Of a DNA stretch of 64,000 nt, positions 32,392 through 45,316 are shown piece after piece; the stretch's first letter is position 1; every line of letters begins with the position of its first letter. This stretch comes from Alternaria dauci (taxonomy: Eukaryota > Ascomycota > Dothideomycetes > Pleosporales > Pleosporaceae), in NCBI RefSeq assembly GCF_042100115.1, contig NC_091275.1, positions 2,108,001 to 2,172,000 on the forward strand. The letters are read 5' to 3'. The position numbers and the translations under genes are program-made. Under the pieces are notes generated by a model that was not told the DNA's origin, did no database searches, and worked only from the letters and a program-made list of their open reading frames with translations.

Positions 32392-33063
32392 TAGACATAA
32401 AGTGAGCGCATGCCTGTTTTTGCCTTCTTCATGGGAAACGGCTTAGGCAACAGGTCCTCCAAGCCGTGTATGGTTGGTGTTTGGTCCTCCCAGAGTTGTC
32501 GAATGCGCTTGCTTGCGGCCTCCGGAGGGCGTGCCCGCTTCCCTGACCCACCCCTGACATCTTGCCGCTGTGCGACCGACGCCTTGTTGCCTGCTTTCGC
32601 AATTTTGCGGACTCTTGTTGTTCAAGAAATGCGGCTCTGCTCCTCCTTCAAACAAATACGTTCATATCGCAGGATTGATGCGAGTTTTAAGAGCTTTTTA
32701 TATTTTCTACAATCTCCAGCAGCCGCGACACCGCCACTTTGGTTGACCGACGAGTTGCGTCAGTGCAAAGGTAGAGCACACCTTACAGTTCGCGTAGATG
32801 CTTTTCTGGACCCCAAACCGACACTGACCCTTGGTCAGATTGATGTACGATATCGCGCAATAACAGCATCCGACAGATACTGCGTAGAGTTCAGAGTCGG
32901 AAGATTCTTGCCACGCCAGGACCTGAGTGCGCGGCGCAAGACGGGAATGTGGGGTTCTACACAACCAAGTAACAGATCATCTGCGTCTTTCCTACCAAAT
33001 TCCTGGCGCATACGAGACTCCGAGTACGAAAGAGAGATTTACAGTTGAAATTCTCGTCATATA

Positions 33064-35579
33064 ATGGATACTGGTCAACTTGTTCAATCAAAGTTCGCTC
33101 AGGCGCTCAAGAACCAGAGCACAGTCGCAAGGTCCCATCCCTGTCCCTACCCAGGGCACGAGGGCCGAATTTTCCCGAACGCTGAGCAGCTATATGACCA
33201 TGGGAGGATCGACCACCGTGCTGATTTTGAGGGTCTGACGTCGAGAGAGGCACGAGATAAGTTTCGCGAGCTGAGCACAAAATTCAGGTTAGTTTTGATA
33301 GATTTACGAATGTTCGACACTTACTAGATCCACGATTAACATGGTCAGGAGATCGGATCATTCGTCAGATGCAACTGCAGGAGATAGGTCAGCACTTGAT
33401 ATTGGAGGCCTTACAATAAATCCAGGAAAGGACTCGCGACAAAACTCGCCACCATCTGGTAGGAAACGACCCGCAGAGCATGAGTTCACTAGCCCAAGGG
33501 GAAAGGGCCCCTCTCATGTGGAGATAGTCGATCCGGAGTATTCGAGACAGATCCCCCATACCGTTGTATCAGATCGGACGCGACCAAAACAACAAGATGC
33601 ACGCCTCTTCGATCCTAAGCAGAGCACTAGAGGTACGCCATCCCCATACCAGACGACACCCGAGCCTTCCAGCGAATGGTCAGTGGAAGCTACGAAAAGC
33701 AATCCGATACAATCGTCGCAATCTCAATCCCCTGCTCGTTCGACACAACGATCTATTCCTAAAACCCAGCACTCTCAACGCCAACCAGGGCTTATTGAGC
33801 TCCAGCGCTATGATCCTCGGTATCCAGGTCTGCTGTTGCAGCCCGATAGTAGACCTATATCTCAAGAGCAGCTTGCGTCTGAAGTGAAATCAATCTATGC
33901 GGGATTAACCATGGTAGAGACTAAATGTATCCATGTCGACCGCGCACAAGCTGCAGCTGCACAAGATAGCGACACCAAGCTTGCATCCGATCATTGGCAG
34001 GCCTTAATTGCCCTTCATCGTACTCTCCTACACGAACATCACGACTTTTTTTTAGCTAGTCAGCATCCCTCCGCATCGCCAGCTCTTCGGCGTCTCGCGG
34101 CTAAGTACTCCATGCCCGCGCGCATGTGGAAGCATGGGATTCACTCTTTTCTGGAACTGCTTCGGAGGCGTCTTCCTGACAGTATCGATTATATGTTGGC
34201 ATTCATATATTTGGCGTATCAGATGATGGCCCTGTTATACGAAACCGTTCCAGCTTTTGAGGACACATGGATCGAGTGCCTTGGAGATCTTGGACGCTAC
34301 CGGATGGCTATCGAAGATGAAGACGTCCGCGACCGTGAGACCTGGGCAGGCGTTGCGCGCTCTTGGTACACCAAGGCTGCTGATAAAAACCCTACTGTGG
34401 GTCGCTTGTATCACCATCTGGCTATCCTGGCGCGGCCCAATGCACTCCAACAGATGTACTACTACTCGAGATCGTTGACTTGCGTAAAGCCATTCCAGAG
34501 CGCACGAGAGTCGATTTTGACTCTGTTGGATCCAATCCTTGGCCGCGCCGGCGCTACTTCCACGCATGCTCTAGCGATTGACACCAGCTTTATCAGAGCA
34601 CACGGCCTACAATTCAATGAATACTCAGTACCTGAGGAGAAAAGACGCCAGTCACCTTCAGCCGAGTTTACAAATGCAAAGACAGAGTTTATTGGAAACT
34701 TGGACAATCACATTGGTCGTGTGACAGCGAAGTGGAAGGAGCAGGGCGTCTATATTGCGGTAACCAACATCGCTGGTTGGTTCGCTTATGGACAGGACGA
34801 TAACACTCTACGTCGGGCTTTCCTCACTCAGATCTTGGAGAAGGCAGATGAGCCTCTTCAAAGTGTTATTGAGGATAAGATCCGGACTGCCGCTACAGTT
34901 GACCAACAATATCCAGCGGGTCTCCCTCGTACAAAGGAAGAACTCGAAGATTTCAAAGACGAAGTGAAAGTTTTCAGCGACGAACAGACTTTCGTAAACG
35001 CCACAACCCTTTCCAACGACACATTTGCGCTAGTGCTTCGGCGTATTGGAGACAAAAACGTACTCCCTCACGTACACATCATGCTCGCTTTCTTTGCGTC
35101 TTTTGCTTCTAATCATTACGTTCAGATCATCTTGGATGGTATGCCATGGGCGGAGGTCGTCGCCTTTCTCAATACGTTAGTCAAAACAGAAAATCAGGTT
35201 CAAAGCCAGACACAGAACCAACCACCAAACATCGACACATTGTTCGCTACTGGTCTGTTCCCTGCTCAGGGTGAGAGGAAAGACGAGCTGCCACTACCTG
35301 AGGATTACCTTGTGAGAGGCCTGATCTGGACGCAAAGCTACTTTCCGCAGACGTGGTTCGAGAGAGAGCACGACGAAGAGGAAAGATACTTGGAGTTGGC
35401 CAGCACAGTGAAGAATCGCATGGATAGGGTGCTGAGGCTAGGATATACGCTTTCTCAGGTAAAGTCATTGTACAAAATCTCACGACTTCAGAACTAATTA
35501 ATTCAAACAGTACAACAAGTGGATTTCATACGACAAGAACGCACATACGTTTGCCGTTGTTGGCGCGCCTGCTCAATGA
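33064..35579 (+). CDS. EST1/SMG-like DNA/RNA-binding domain protein with N-terminal CHHH finger
   Basis: Three exons (33,064-33,287; 33,349-35,458; 35,511-35,579) encode 800 residues. The introns are 61 nt (GTTAGT...GATTAAC...GTCAG) and 52 nt (GTAAAG...ACTAATT...AACAG), both in phase. The middle matches the EST1/SMG5-7 TPR-like fold: long helices from residue 240, then GRLYHHLAILARPNALQQMY at about 425, the family's most conserved block, followed by PFQSARESILTL. The C-terminus has no PIN nuclease domain, so it resembles Est1/SMG7 more than SMG6. A short Cys27-x4-His32-x13-His46-x4-His51 pattern near the N-terminus could bind zinc. Residues 80-190 are Ser/Pro/Gln-rich and disordered. Family roles are telomerase recruitment or nonsense-mediated decay; which applies here is open. 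It is convergent with KU70. Confidence 0.85.
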
Positions 35580-36212
35580 CGCCAGACGCCTCTAGTTTAT
35601 TGTTCTGGTTTTTTATCTCCTTCGCACTACACGAGATGTCTTCTTGTGCCGCCAATTCAACCCTGTTTTCTCGTTGCTCACAGTATGGCACTCATACATG
35701 TCATTGAGAGCATCAGGGTGATTAAGTGGCTTCGACATATGATCTTTTGGCTGGGTGTTTATGGAGATGGAGTGGGCCCTGAAGGAAACCATCCAGACGC
35801 ATGGAAGCCCTCTGGTCAATCAACCAGTCGTCGTGTCGCGGAAGGCTCGGTAAGTAGTAGGCGTTTTGGAGGCACTGGGGGTTGTGGAGTATCATACGTT
35901 AAACATTCACGTACACTGGCTTGGCACAAGTCCTGCTCATATGATACTCAAACGACGGGTTGCGCACATACTATACTCATACGTAGAAAACAATATATAT
36001 CACGTTTGCATTCCTCGAAAATTGGTTCCAATTGATTCAGGATGGGCGTGTGCCTAGGTCAAAGGATGTATGGTGGTCAAAGAATAATATCGCACGAGAA
36101 AGATTAACAACGCCATATGTAGAAACTAACATTAAATTCGTAGCGCTCATATATATGAACTTCTTGGCGCCTGAACGCCTAAGCTAAAGTTGGTACGCGT
36201 TGATCCCGGTCT
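35580..36212. other. Convergent 3' spacer, EST1-like/KU70
   Basis: 633 nt between two facing gene ends. Short ORFs only, with AT-rich stretches near 35,990 and 36,120; nothing else seen. Confidence 0.5.
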
Positions 36213-38245
36213 TCATAGTCCTTTTCCCTCAAGATACTCCTGCACTCTCTCCAGAAGCTCTGCTTTTTTGCCCCCAGTACTCTGACCCCTCACACTGAGC
36301 CACTGCTTAATCACGGCAACGGTCTGCTTGCTGATCTTTCCACTGTTGTTTAGATCCGCCATCTGCTGATCAGTCATAGCATCATCTTCTCCATCTCCAT
36401 CTTCACCTTTGGCCTTTGGTTCCTTCTTGACCCTCTTAGCCGCTGGCTTATCTTCGCCCTGTGCACCGCCACCCGGACGTTTCTTTGCTGTGGGCTTGGC
36501 GCGGTGAGCGAGTGCGGATTGTTGTTGTTGTGCATATGCTTCTTCGAACTCTCTGCCGTAGTCCTCAATGTACTCGCCGCAGCGCTTGTCAATTTGTTTG
36601 TAACGAGGGATGGTTTTGTCTTCAGGTTGGACCGGGAGTTCTTCCTCTAGGGCCAGCGCTTGTAGAATGCGATAGAACCATTGCAGGTCCGGATTGGGAT
36701 ACTTCGAAGGGTCGTAAATGCCTTTGGGTAGTTGGAGCTGCTCGATGATGAAGCGCATCTTGTCAGTCAGCGCATCTGTGGTCTCGAGGGGTTGCTCCGG
36801 TGGTGTTGGGATTTGTCGAATGTCATCGGCGAAGGGGAGGGGTATCAGCCAAAGTCCTGGTGGCATTAATTGCTCGCCTTCCTCGTTAACCCTCTCTGCC
36901 CCAGGTATGAGGGCTGCAAGTGTAGGTGCAGCGTTGCGGCGTGGAATGAACCAAACTAAGCCCATCTTCTGAGACTTGAGTAGCTTTTGTCGCAGGGCTG
37001 AGAAGACACGGGTCGAACCAATATAGTCTGCTTCTGAGGGGTAGATGAAAGTTGATTTGTTTGTATTCGCCCAGATAGGGACGCTGGACATTGGCTTGAA
37101 GCCTATGATCCGAATCACCGGCTCCCCAAAGCATTGTCGTATCTGTGTGATCTCTTCGGGCGTGAAGGTGATTGCATCGCCACCGAACTTGTAGGCCTTG
37201 CGCAGCTCTGTTTTCTCAATGGCTCGGGCTGATTCGTTTGCCATTTGTGTGGTTGAAGACATTGCAATCTGTGGCTTTTCACCTCCAACCCATACGTAGC
37301 AAGACTTGACGTGTTCCTGCCGTTTGATGAGAATGTAGCCCTTTACACCAATGCGGAGGTCTGGACCAAGTTCCATGGGTATCGAGAATAGAGCGCGACG
37401 GGGTGCGGCTTTGGAGTTGATGGAGGAGATGAGCTGCTTGAGCAGGGATATGCCTTCGCCGCTTTTCGCAACTTTTGTAGTTGACGGTAAAGCGATGGGC
37501 GCATCGGGATCGGATGGCGATGTTGGGTACACGAGGTCGTCGTAGAAACGCGATCGATCGAACGTATGGTCTGGTTGTGATATGGGGAATAGGTCGATAG
37601 TGCAACCAAGATCGTACAAGTCGCGAGCCCGTGTGACTGCTGCGTCCTTGTCTGCTTTTACCTTGACTGGATAGTCGTTGTCTGTCACTAGGAACAAGCG
37701 TCTAGACGAGAAGTTGGGCGCTTTTGTGGTGAAAATTTGGTTTGCACAAAACAGCACCGTTGCCATACTGGCGCCACCCTTGGCCGGCTTCAGTATTTCT
37801 TCAGCCTCTTCTTCGTTCTCCACCATATCTCTAAGCCTCTTGACATCCTGAGCTGATGGCACGTCAAGGTCTGCAAGGAGGTAGCAGTTCTGAAACGTGC
37901 TGTCACCGTCCCTCAAGTCCGTCTTCTCAGTGCCAAATAGCAGTATGCCCATCATGTCGTTTGGGTTTGAGATGATGCGCTGCTGCATCAACTGATAGGC
38001 ACATTTGAGAGCAGCAGAGGTTGGAGAATCGCGTTCTGCTTTCTTGTCTTCTGACTTGGGTGGTTTCTCAAGCATAGTTGGGCTGACGTCGATGGCGAAG
38101 AGGACGGCATCTTTGATTGTCTTGTAGCTCTATGAATTGTTAGTGACCCGGATCATTGCAAAGGCCGCATTGGACGTACAGATTCATCAATCTCCTCGTC
38201 CTCGTCTTCTTCTTCGCCGGGCCGATTGTCTTGTGGTGCCGCCAT
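36213..38245 (-). CDS. KU70: Ku70 subunit of the DNA end-binding complex
   Basis: Exons 38,180-38,245 and 36,213-38,129 give 660 residues. The 50-nt intron has GTACGT, CACTAAC and CATAG; exon 1 encodes only 22 residues, mainly acidic (EEEDEDEEIDES). Domain order is that of Ku70: a vWA-like N-terminus (AVLFAIDVSPTM, RRLFLVTDND), the Ku beta-barrel core (GVKGYILIKRQEHVKSCYVW; TRVFSALRQKLL), the C-terminal arm, a basic linker (KKRPGGGAQ, AAKRVKKEPK) that may be a nuclear signal, and a C-terminal SAP domain (ISKQTVAVIKQWLSVRGQ...KKAELLERV). With Ku80 it binds broken ends for non-homologous end joining and also protects telomeres. It is divergent from HEM15 across 406 nt. Confidence 0.96.
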
Positions 38246-38651
38246 GATGCAGCAGTCGTGTTTGGCTCGAGTAACGTTTGCTTGCAAGAGCAGGGGAGGG
38301 AAAAGAGCAGTTCAACTGGGCGAGTGTGTGCGCAGCATTGGTGTTTTTGGAGACGTCTCAATCGTAAGCCGCTGCGACGCGGGACAAAGACGTGCCTAGG
38401 TAGGCAGCAGGGTGGGAACGCGACACTAGCTCCAACACGTTGGCACGTGCTTGCCAGGCGGCTGTGGGGCAATCCCGGGTGCCCGATCGCCAGCCACGAT
38501 CGTCATCAACTGTCAACGGGAATGCCGCCATTGGCCAGAGCTTTCACGCTGTCTGCTCTTTCGAACATTATTCACGTCCGAGTTCTGGCCTCGGCATCTT
38601 CTCTACACATTACTTCGAGGGGATACTTCTTTTCTTGTCGCAGCCCTCACA
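38246..38651. promoter_or_regulatory. Shared KU70/HEM15 upstream region
   Basis: 406 nt between two start codons on opposite strands, so it must hold both promoters. It contains the near-palindrome TGCCTAGGTAGGCA at 38,393-38,406 (arms TGCCTA/TAGGCA around GG), which shares CCTAGGTA with the 10-nt palindromes elsewhere in the window. No TATA box is evident. Confidence 0.5.
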
Positions 38652-39992
<1,341 letters not shown>

Positions 39993-40328
39993 GCTGATTT
40001 GATGCTACGGCATTGCGAAAACTCTAGACGTGTAGCGATTGTGTACATTATGGAAACATTACAGCTGTAAAATAGGACAATTTCGACAAAGGGTAGAAGA
40101 AATTCTGGCACTCCACGTAGTGAGTTTCTAGGATGCATGACACATCCCTATTAGTGTGCTTTTACGCGTAAGAGGGTTGTGAGTGGATTCCATGAAATGT
40201 CATTCAATGCAAGACCGCGCTCCCTAGCTGTATACACGCATGTAGAAGCCTCTAAATCCTAGAATTACATGTCCCTCTCGTCACCTGATCGTCTCTCCAA
40301 TCATAATCCCATGAGTATCCAAAGAGCT
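39993..40328. other. Convergent 3' spacer, HEM15/PDA1
   Basis: 336 nt between facing gene ends; it should hold both 3' UTRs and nothing else is seen. Confidence 0.5.
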
Positions 40329-41841
40329 TTACGCAGTCCTGGCGACAGGCTTCTTCTCACCACCCATGTCATGCTCGGTGTAGTAGAAGTTCTCCTCTGG
40401 AATACGTCCCCTCAGGAACTCGGGCTCGGAGCCACGGACGTAGATGTCCTCGTATAGTACCTTGCCAGTGGGCTCGGGGACAGCCATCTTCTCCGCGATG
40501 GCGACCTCCTCGTCAACCTCGGAGCGTGCTTGCTTGTCGATCGACTTGAGTTCCTCCTCGGAAGTGACACCCCAGTCAAGGAGCTTCTGCTTGAGTCCGG
40601 CAATGGGGTCGTTGGTGCTGCGCATGCGCTGAATCTCCTCACGGGTCTGTCGATGGTTGTTAGTTTATGCGCTAGAATCCTGCATTGCGGTTCAACTCAC
40701 TCGGTATGTGGTTCCGGGATCGGACATGGAATGTCCTCCGTAACGGTAGGTGACGTATTCGTAGACGAGAGGACCCTTGCCAGCAGCAGCGTACTCCTTT
40801 CCGTACTTGACAGCGGCCTTGACGGCGAGGACGTCCATACCGTTGATCTTGAGACCAGGGATGTACTGTCCACGCTTGTAGTAGTCGGTGAGGGCAGACG
40901 AACGGTTAGCAGCGGTTCCCATGCCGTACTTGTTGTCTGAGGGGTATTAGCAACATCGCAGCATGCTCGTTTGACAGGTATACGCACTCTCGCAACCGAA
41001 GATGACGGGCAGGTTCCAGAGCTTGGCCATGTTGAAAGCCTCGAAGACTTGACCCTGGTTGGAGGCACCGTCTCCGTAAAGAGCAAGAGTGACGTTCTTC
41101 TTGTTCTCGTACTGGCACGCAAAGGCAATACCAGCTCCGACGGGGACCTGGGCACCAACGATACCGTTACCACCGTAGAAACCGGGGGCAAACATGTGCA
41201 TAGATCCACCCTTTCCGTAAGCGATACCCTCTCTCCTGCCGAGAAGTTCACCGATAATGGACTTGACGGTTGCGCCGCGCATCAGAGCGAAGCCGTGGCA
41301 ACGGTAGGCGGTAATGAGGTGATCAGCGCGCTCGATCGCGTGTTCGATACCGACGGCGACGGCTTCCTGACCGGTAGACAGATGGCAGAAACCCCGGATC
41401 TTCTTCTCCTTGTAGAGCCTGTCGGCGGCCATTTCCATGCGTCTGTTCCATATTAGACCCCATTTACAGCCAAGCCCTGCAATTGTGGTGTTTCATACCG
41501 TACGGCGACCATGTCGTAGTACATCTTCTTCAGCTCCTTCTTGGTGACCTCCATTGTGTACGGCGGCGGGTCGAGCTCGTACGTCTCAAAGGCCTCGTCG
41601 GAGAGGCGAATCTCAAAGGGCTTGTCATCCTCCTGTAGACGGTCAATTATCTTTCCCTGGGCCACAACCACGCTACCGGCATTTCTGGGTGTCGTCTTAC
41701 CGATGGCACTTTGGCCGGGTCGGTGTGCGATGAGGCCGCATCCGTGGTCACGAACCTGCTGAAGGCGGGTCGCGCGGCGGGGGCGACGACATTGCGTCGG
41801 AAGGGCGACGCAATGTTCCGCCTAATTGTCCTGGACAGCAT
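40329..41841 (-). CDS. PDA1: Pyruvate dehydrogenase E1 alpha subunit
   Basis: Five exons (41,701-41,841; 41,499-41,632; 40,988-41,442; 40,701-40,936; 40,329-40,646) give 427 residues. The introns are 68, 56, 51 and 54 nt, and all junctions rebuild conserved blocks: [30 protein letters not shown] and [12 protein letters not shown]. The N-terminus ([17 protein letters not shown]) is a clear mitochondrial presequence. The thiamine diphosphate motif starts GDGASNQGQ at residue 215 and ends at the Asn pair 244-245. The phosphorylation loop [16 protein letters not shown] has Ser313 and Ser315 as candidate kinase sites. It decarboxylates pyruvate with E1-beta in the matrix complex. It is the most intron-rich gene of the window and is divergent from the HET gene. 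Confidence 0.97.
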
Positions 41842-43403
41842 TGTGAGGTGTGAGGGCAAGGAGCGGAGGGGGAGGCGTGGGTATGCCGTGAGGTCGACTG
41901 CTGAGGGTGTTGGTTCGAAAAGTTGCTCAGCTCCCGCCAGCTCGGGGATCCGCTCTCGCGCTAAGCGATTAGGGCCCGCCAACGCCAAATCTCAACACAT
42001 CCCGATCCTCCCCGACCCAACACCCATCGATGTGAATAAGCCGCCCAACACATTGCAATTCGCGATACGATTCTGCATTCGCCTCGTCCTTCACTGCGAC
42101 TTCTACCGTGTACTGGCTGCACAATCAGCTATCAGAGAGTCTGACTGAGCACGCCTCTACCGCATCATCTTCGCGTAGGCACGACTGGTATATGGCTGTC
42201 GCAATCCCTGTCAAAACGCAAAAGAAAAGACACCAGTGTGAAATTCCGACTGAGCGAGACATGATACGACTGTGATACAAGAAACTGAGAACATCTTCGG
42301 GACTGAAGAAGAGAGTGTGTCATATCAGTCCCCATCTCATCACGAAACCCACCTCTCTCCTCCATACAATAGTGACATCAAAACCTCCGTGTGGTTTAAA
42401 CTCCGGACTGGGAACGTTGACTAGAGGGCAGACGAGTGCGACAGGCTTATGACTACTATCAACGTGGGAATAATAGACTGGTACAATGACAGATACATAC
42501 TATGAGCATTTGCAGGAGTTCGTATAATAAGAAGTGGAGTGTGGCGGTTATTAGCAATAATTTTAAGAATGTAAGAAACAAAAAAGGTAATCCCAGAGAA
42601 GCCTTAATCAGCGTAGACGATGAGTGTGTGAAATACGTCTACTTGAACATCTTGGGACTATAGGTCTCTCAGTGTGCCGGATCGTGGGGTATAGAATTGA
42701 TGTGCATCCCCAACCCCTACAATTGGAAGTTGTACATTTACAGGGCTTTTTAGGTTCTACTGTCGGTCACGACCAGTATTACTGGATGCGAGAATGAACA
42801 TCAATGAGGACATGGACAGCTACCAGACGCAATGCCTGTGGCCATCACGTGTAGATCCGCATACGGCAAACTGCGGGGCCGCTGCGTGATGCGTCGCTCA
42901 TCCCTGACATGCACCTCACAACTACCGTACAACCAAAGTTCACGAGAACTCTGCTGCGCATGTACCACCTACAAAGTGTGCATGGGCATCTTCTCATGCG
43001 TGTCTGATTATAGCAGTGATGCTACACTCCCGGCCAAGCCATTGACGCGCTCCTATCTGACACGACCCAGGAGCTCAATCGTTAAGCGCCGAGATATAGA
43101 GCGCGTGGTAAGCTTCCCGGCGCTTGACGACACCCAGATAGCATGGCGACATAGGTCCAATGATGAACCTCGTTTTCGATCTTGCTGTTGTATTCCTGGA
43201 CCTTCAGATGGCCCTTCACATAAGAATATGCGCGCGATACAGATCACGTCAATCAGCCTGAAGCAGACTCGCCAGTACAAATCATAGATAATTAGAGTCA
43301 ATTGCGATGTTGTCTCTAGCATCCAAAGCTTCCGAGACCTAACCTTGGAATCCACTTTCACTTACTCCAAAAGAGATATTCCTCAGCCGTGGACCCAGAA
43401 GTC
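41842..43403. other. Intergenic region between PDA1 and the HET gene
   Basis: 1.56 kb between divergent starts. The first few hundred bases are the PDA1 promoter side. An AT-rich patch lies near 42,540-42,600. The ORFs here are short and resemble no family. Confidence 0.5.
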
Positions 43404-44927
43404 ATGGTAGTCACAAACATACAAAAAGCGTCAGGTGCTTCCCGTTCCACATCTTTCCAACATGAACCGCTCGACTACAGGAGAGGCGCTATCAGGCTAC
43501 TCAGAGTCCTTCCACACCTTTCGAATGACGGGCACATACAATGCGAAATGTGGCATGACAGCGTCAGAGCAAGCTACACCTGTCTTTCGTACGTATGGGG
43601 GTCGCCGAAAGCACAGAGGCATATCCTAGTCAATGGCAGACTTCTGTTGGTACGAGAGAATCTCTACGAATTTATGCGAGTCGCTCGATCAAAACACGCA
43701 AACCCACCACGACAATTCTGGATCGACGCACTGTGCATCGACCAAGATTCTGTGTATGAAAAGAACCACCAGGTAGCACAGATGGGTTTAATCTGCTCGA
43801 ACGCTATCGAGGTTGTTTCATGGCTTGGGCATGGTAGAGCAATTTCGTCTGCATTTGCCAAGTATGTTGGAGCAAAGCCTGACCCTGAATTCGACTTTCG
43901 AAGAGACTGGCTCGAGGTGATCAGGAATCAGTATTGGAAACGATCCTGGATTACCCAAGAGATACTGTTAGCGCGGCGTCTAATGCTCTGGGGCAGCGAT
44001 TTCGAAGTGGATTCCAGGAAACTCACGGACTTGTACTATTCCCTGGAGAAGATAAATCCGACCGGCACAACCCAGTATGAAGAAGAGTGGCACCCTGACG
44101 TACGTCTCTTCTCTACATACCTCCAAGCAATGACTGGCTGGACAGACCTTCGCAATCAAAGCCTCATCAACCTCTTCCACACGCTACCGAACAGAGCGAG
44201 CGAAAAGCCACGTGATCGTATCTACTCTCTCTTGTCAATCGCTTCCGATGCGGCTTTGATCCCCGTCGACTATGGCTGTACCGATGTCGATGTATTTCTC
44301 GACGTTCTTGGGGCTCTGCACAGGTCCATGTGTGTCTGCTTCTGGTCGTTTATGGTAGAGACTATGGAATATCAGGCAAAATCAAGCTCGACGCCTGGAT
44401 CTGTACACCTTGCGCCTATTCTCGAAATGCCGACAAGGGTTGTAAACACCGAGTTCTACCACGGACCAGATCTAGCGGACTGGTATACCATGTGCTCAAC
44501 ATGTCGAGCTAGGCTTCCCGATGTTGATCCCGATAGGCGGGGGCATTTATTCTGCATGAAAGAGTTCTGTGCATGCTGTAAGCCTGGAATGCATTTCTAC
44601 CTAAGAAGGTATCGAACCAGAACAGGTGAACGATACACGGTGCAGCGCGTCACTAGTCACAGCGCCAACAGTGAGATAGACGTCCTCGATGTTCGTGTGG
44701 ATCACGTTTCAGCAGATGCTTTCGACTTCAGTGCTCTTAGCATAGACGACGAAGTGTGTACGCCTCTGTTCAGCATTTCATTGACCGCCGACATGTTGAT
44801 GTATCTTCTTCATCAAGACATAGGCCCGAATACGCCGCCAGTTTCTCGTCAGATATGTCGAGATTCGCGAGAAGGCAAGGGAAGACTCATCTATCATAAC
44901 CCAAAATTGCTATCTAAAAAGAGATGA
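43404..44927 (+). CDS. HET-domain (heterokaryon incompatibility-like) protein
   Basis: A single exon of 507 residues from the ATG at 43,404; the frame extends 15 nt upstream only through a GTG. The HET domain is shown by its three motifs: YTCLSYVWGSP (58-68), FWIDALCIDQ (105-114) followed by QVAQMGLICSNAIEVVSWLG, and YWKRSWITQEILLA (177-190). DRIYSLLSIA follows, as usual. HET proteins act in allorecognition and programmed cell death, often needing a partner allele; none is visible nearby. The C-terminal part holds a cysteine-rich patch (Cys364, 367, 384, 389, 391, 392) that may bind zinc. The protein ends in a basic KKR. No NACHT, NB-ARC or repeat domain is attached. Confidence 0.9.
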   Translation: MVVTNIQKASGASRSTSFQHEPLDYRRGAIRLLRVLPHLSNDGHIQCEMWHDSVRASYTCLSYVWGSPKAQRHILVNGRLLLVRENLYEFMRVARSKHANPPRQFWIDALCIDQDSVYEKNHQVAQMGLICSNAIEVVSWLGHGRAISSAFAKYVGAKPDPEFDFRRDWLEVIRNQYWKRSWITQEILLARRLMLWGSDFEVDSRKLTDLYYSLEKINPTGTTQYEEEWHPDVRLFSTYLQAMTGWTDLRNQSLINLFHTLPNRASEKPRDRIYSLLSIASDAALIPVDYGCTDVDVFLDVLGALHRSMCVCFWSFMVETMEYQAKSSSTPGSVHLAPILEMPTRVVNTEFYHGPDLADWYTMCSTCRARLPDVDPDRRGHLFCMKEFCACCKPGMHFYLRRYRTRTGERYTVQRVTSHSANSEIDVLDVRVDHVSADAFDFSALSIDDEVCTPLFSISLTADMLMYLLHQDIGPNTPPVSRQICRDSREGKGRLIYHNPKLLSKKR

Positions 44928-45316
44928 CCGTTATTCGATACAGAACACCAAGCTTGATGGGTGGTATGGCGCGGTTACTGTAGAGACTTCGGCATTGATA
45001 GACTGCAAGTGCGGATCTACCACTACGCACTAATTACCATGTCGTACGTAAGATGTCACGAAGGGGGCTCTGCCTTGTGTTACGCTCTCATATTGACCGG
45101 ATACAGTACCGACTCCGCAAGTCCGGACGCAAGCATTACAAGTCTAATACTGTGATCGGACCAACTCCGAAAGAGTGACATGATCATGATTGTCCAAGCA
45201 TTGCAGGTCCTCGTGATATTTTCATTGTCGTCATTGCGTCGCAAAGCGAGAAACAGACGAAACTGTTTCGTTGTGTACAAAAGATATCAAAGTATGTTGG
45301 CAGTTACTGCTGTTGC
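44928..45316. other. Convergent 3' spacer, HET/PUS1
   Basis: 389 nt between facing gene ends; nothing specific seen. Confidence 0.5.

Larger units (their letters stand above)
26899..33063. other. 6.2-kb gene-poor region
   Basis: No recognisable gene over more than 6 kb, unlike the rest of the window. Base composition looks ordinary, without obvious AT-rich RIP decay or terminal repeats. Two minus-strand pieces look coding (27,288-27,692 and 31,623-32,391) and are listed separately. One TACCTAGGTA palindrome lies at 31,237. It could be an old insertion, a decayed gene cluster or simply long intergenic DNA. Confidence 0.5.

Noticed and set aside
32410..33048. 212-codon plus-strand ORF upstream of the EST1-like gene
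   Set aside because: Cys/Arg/Ser-rich with no motif; it sits where the EST1-like promoter must be.
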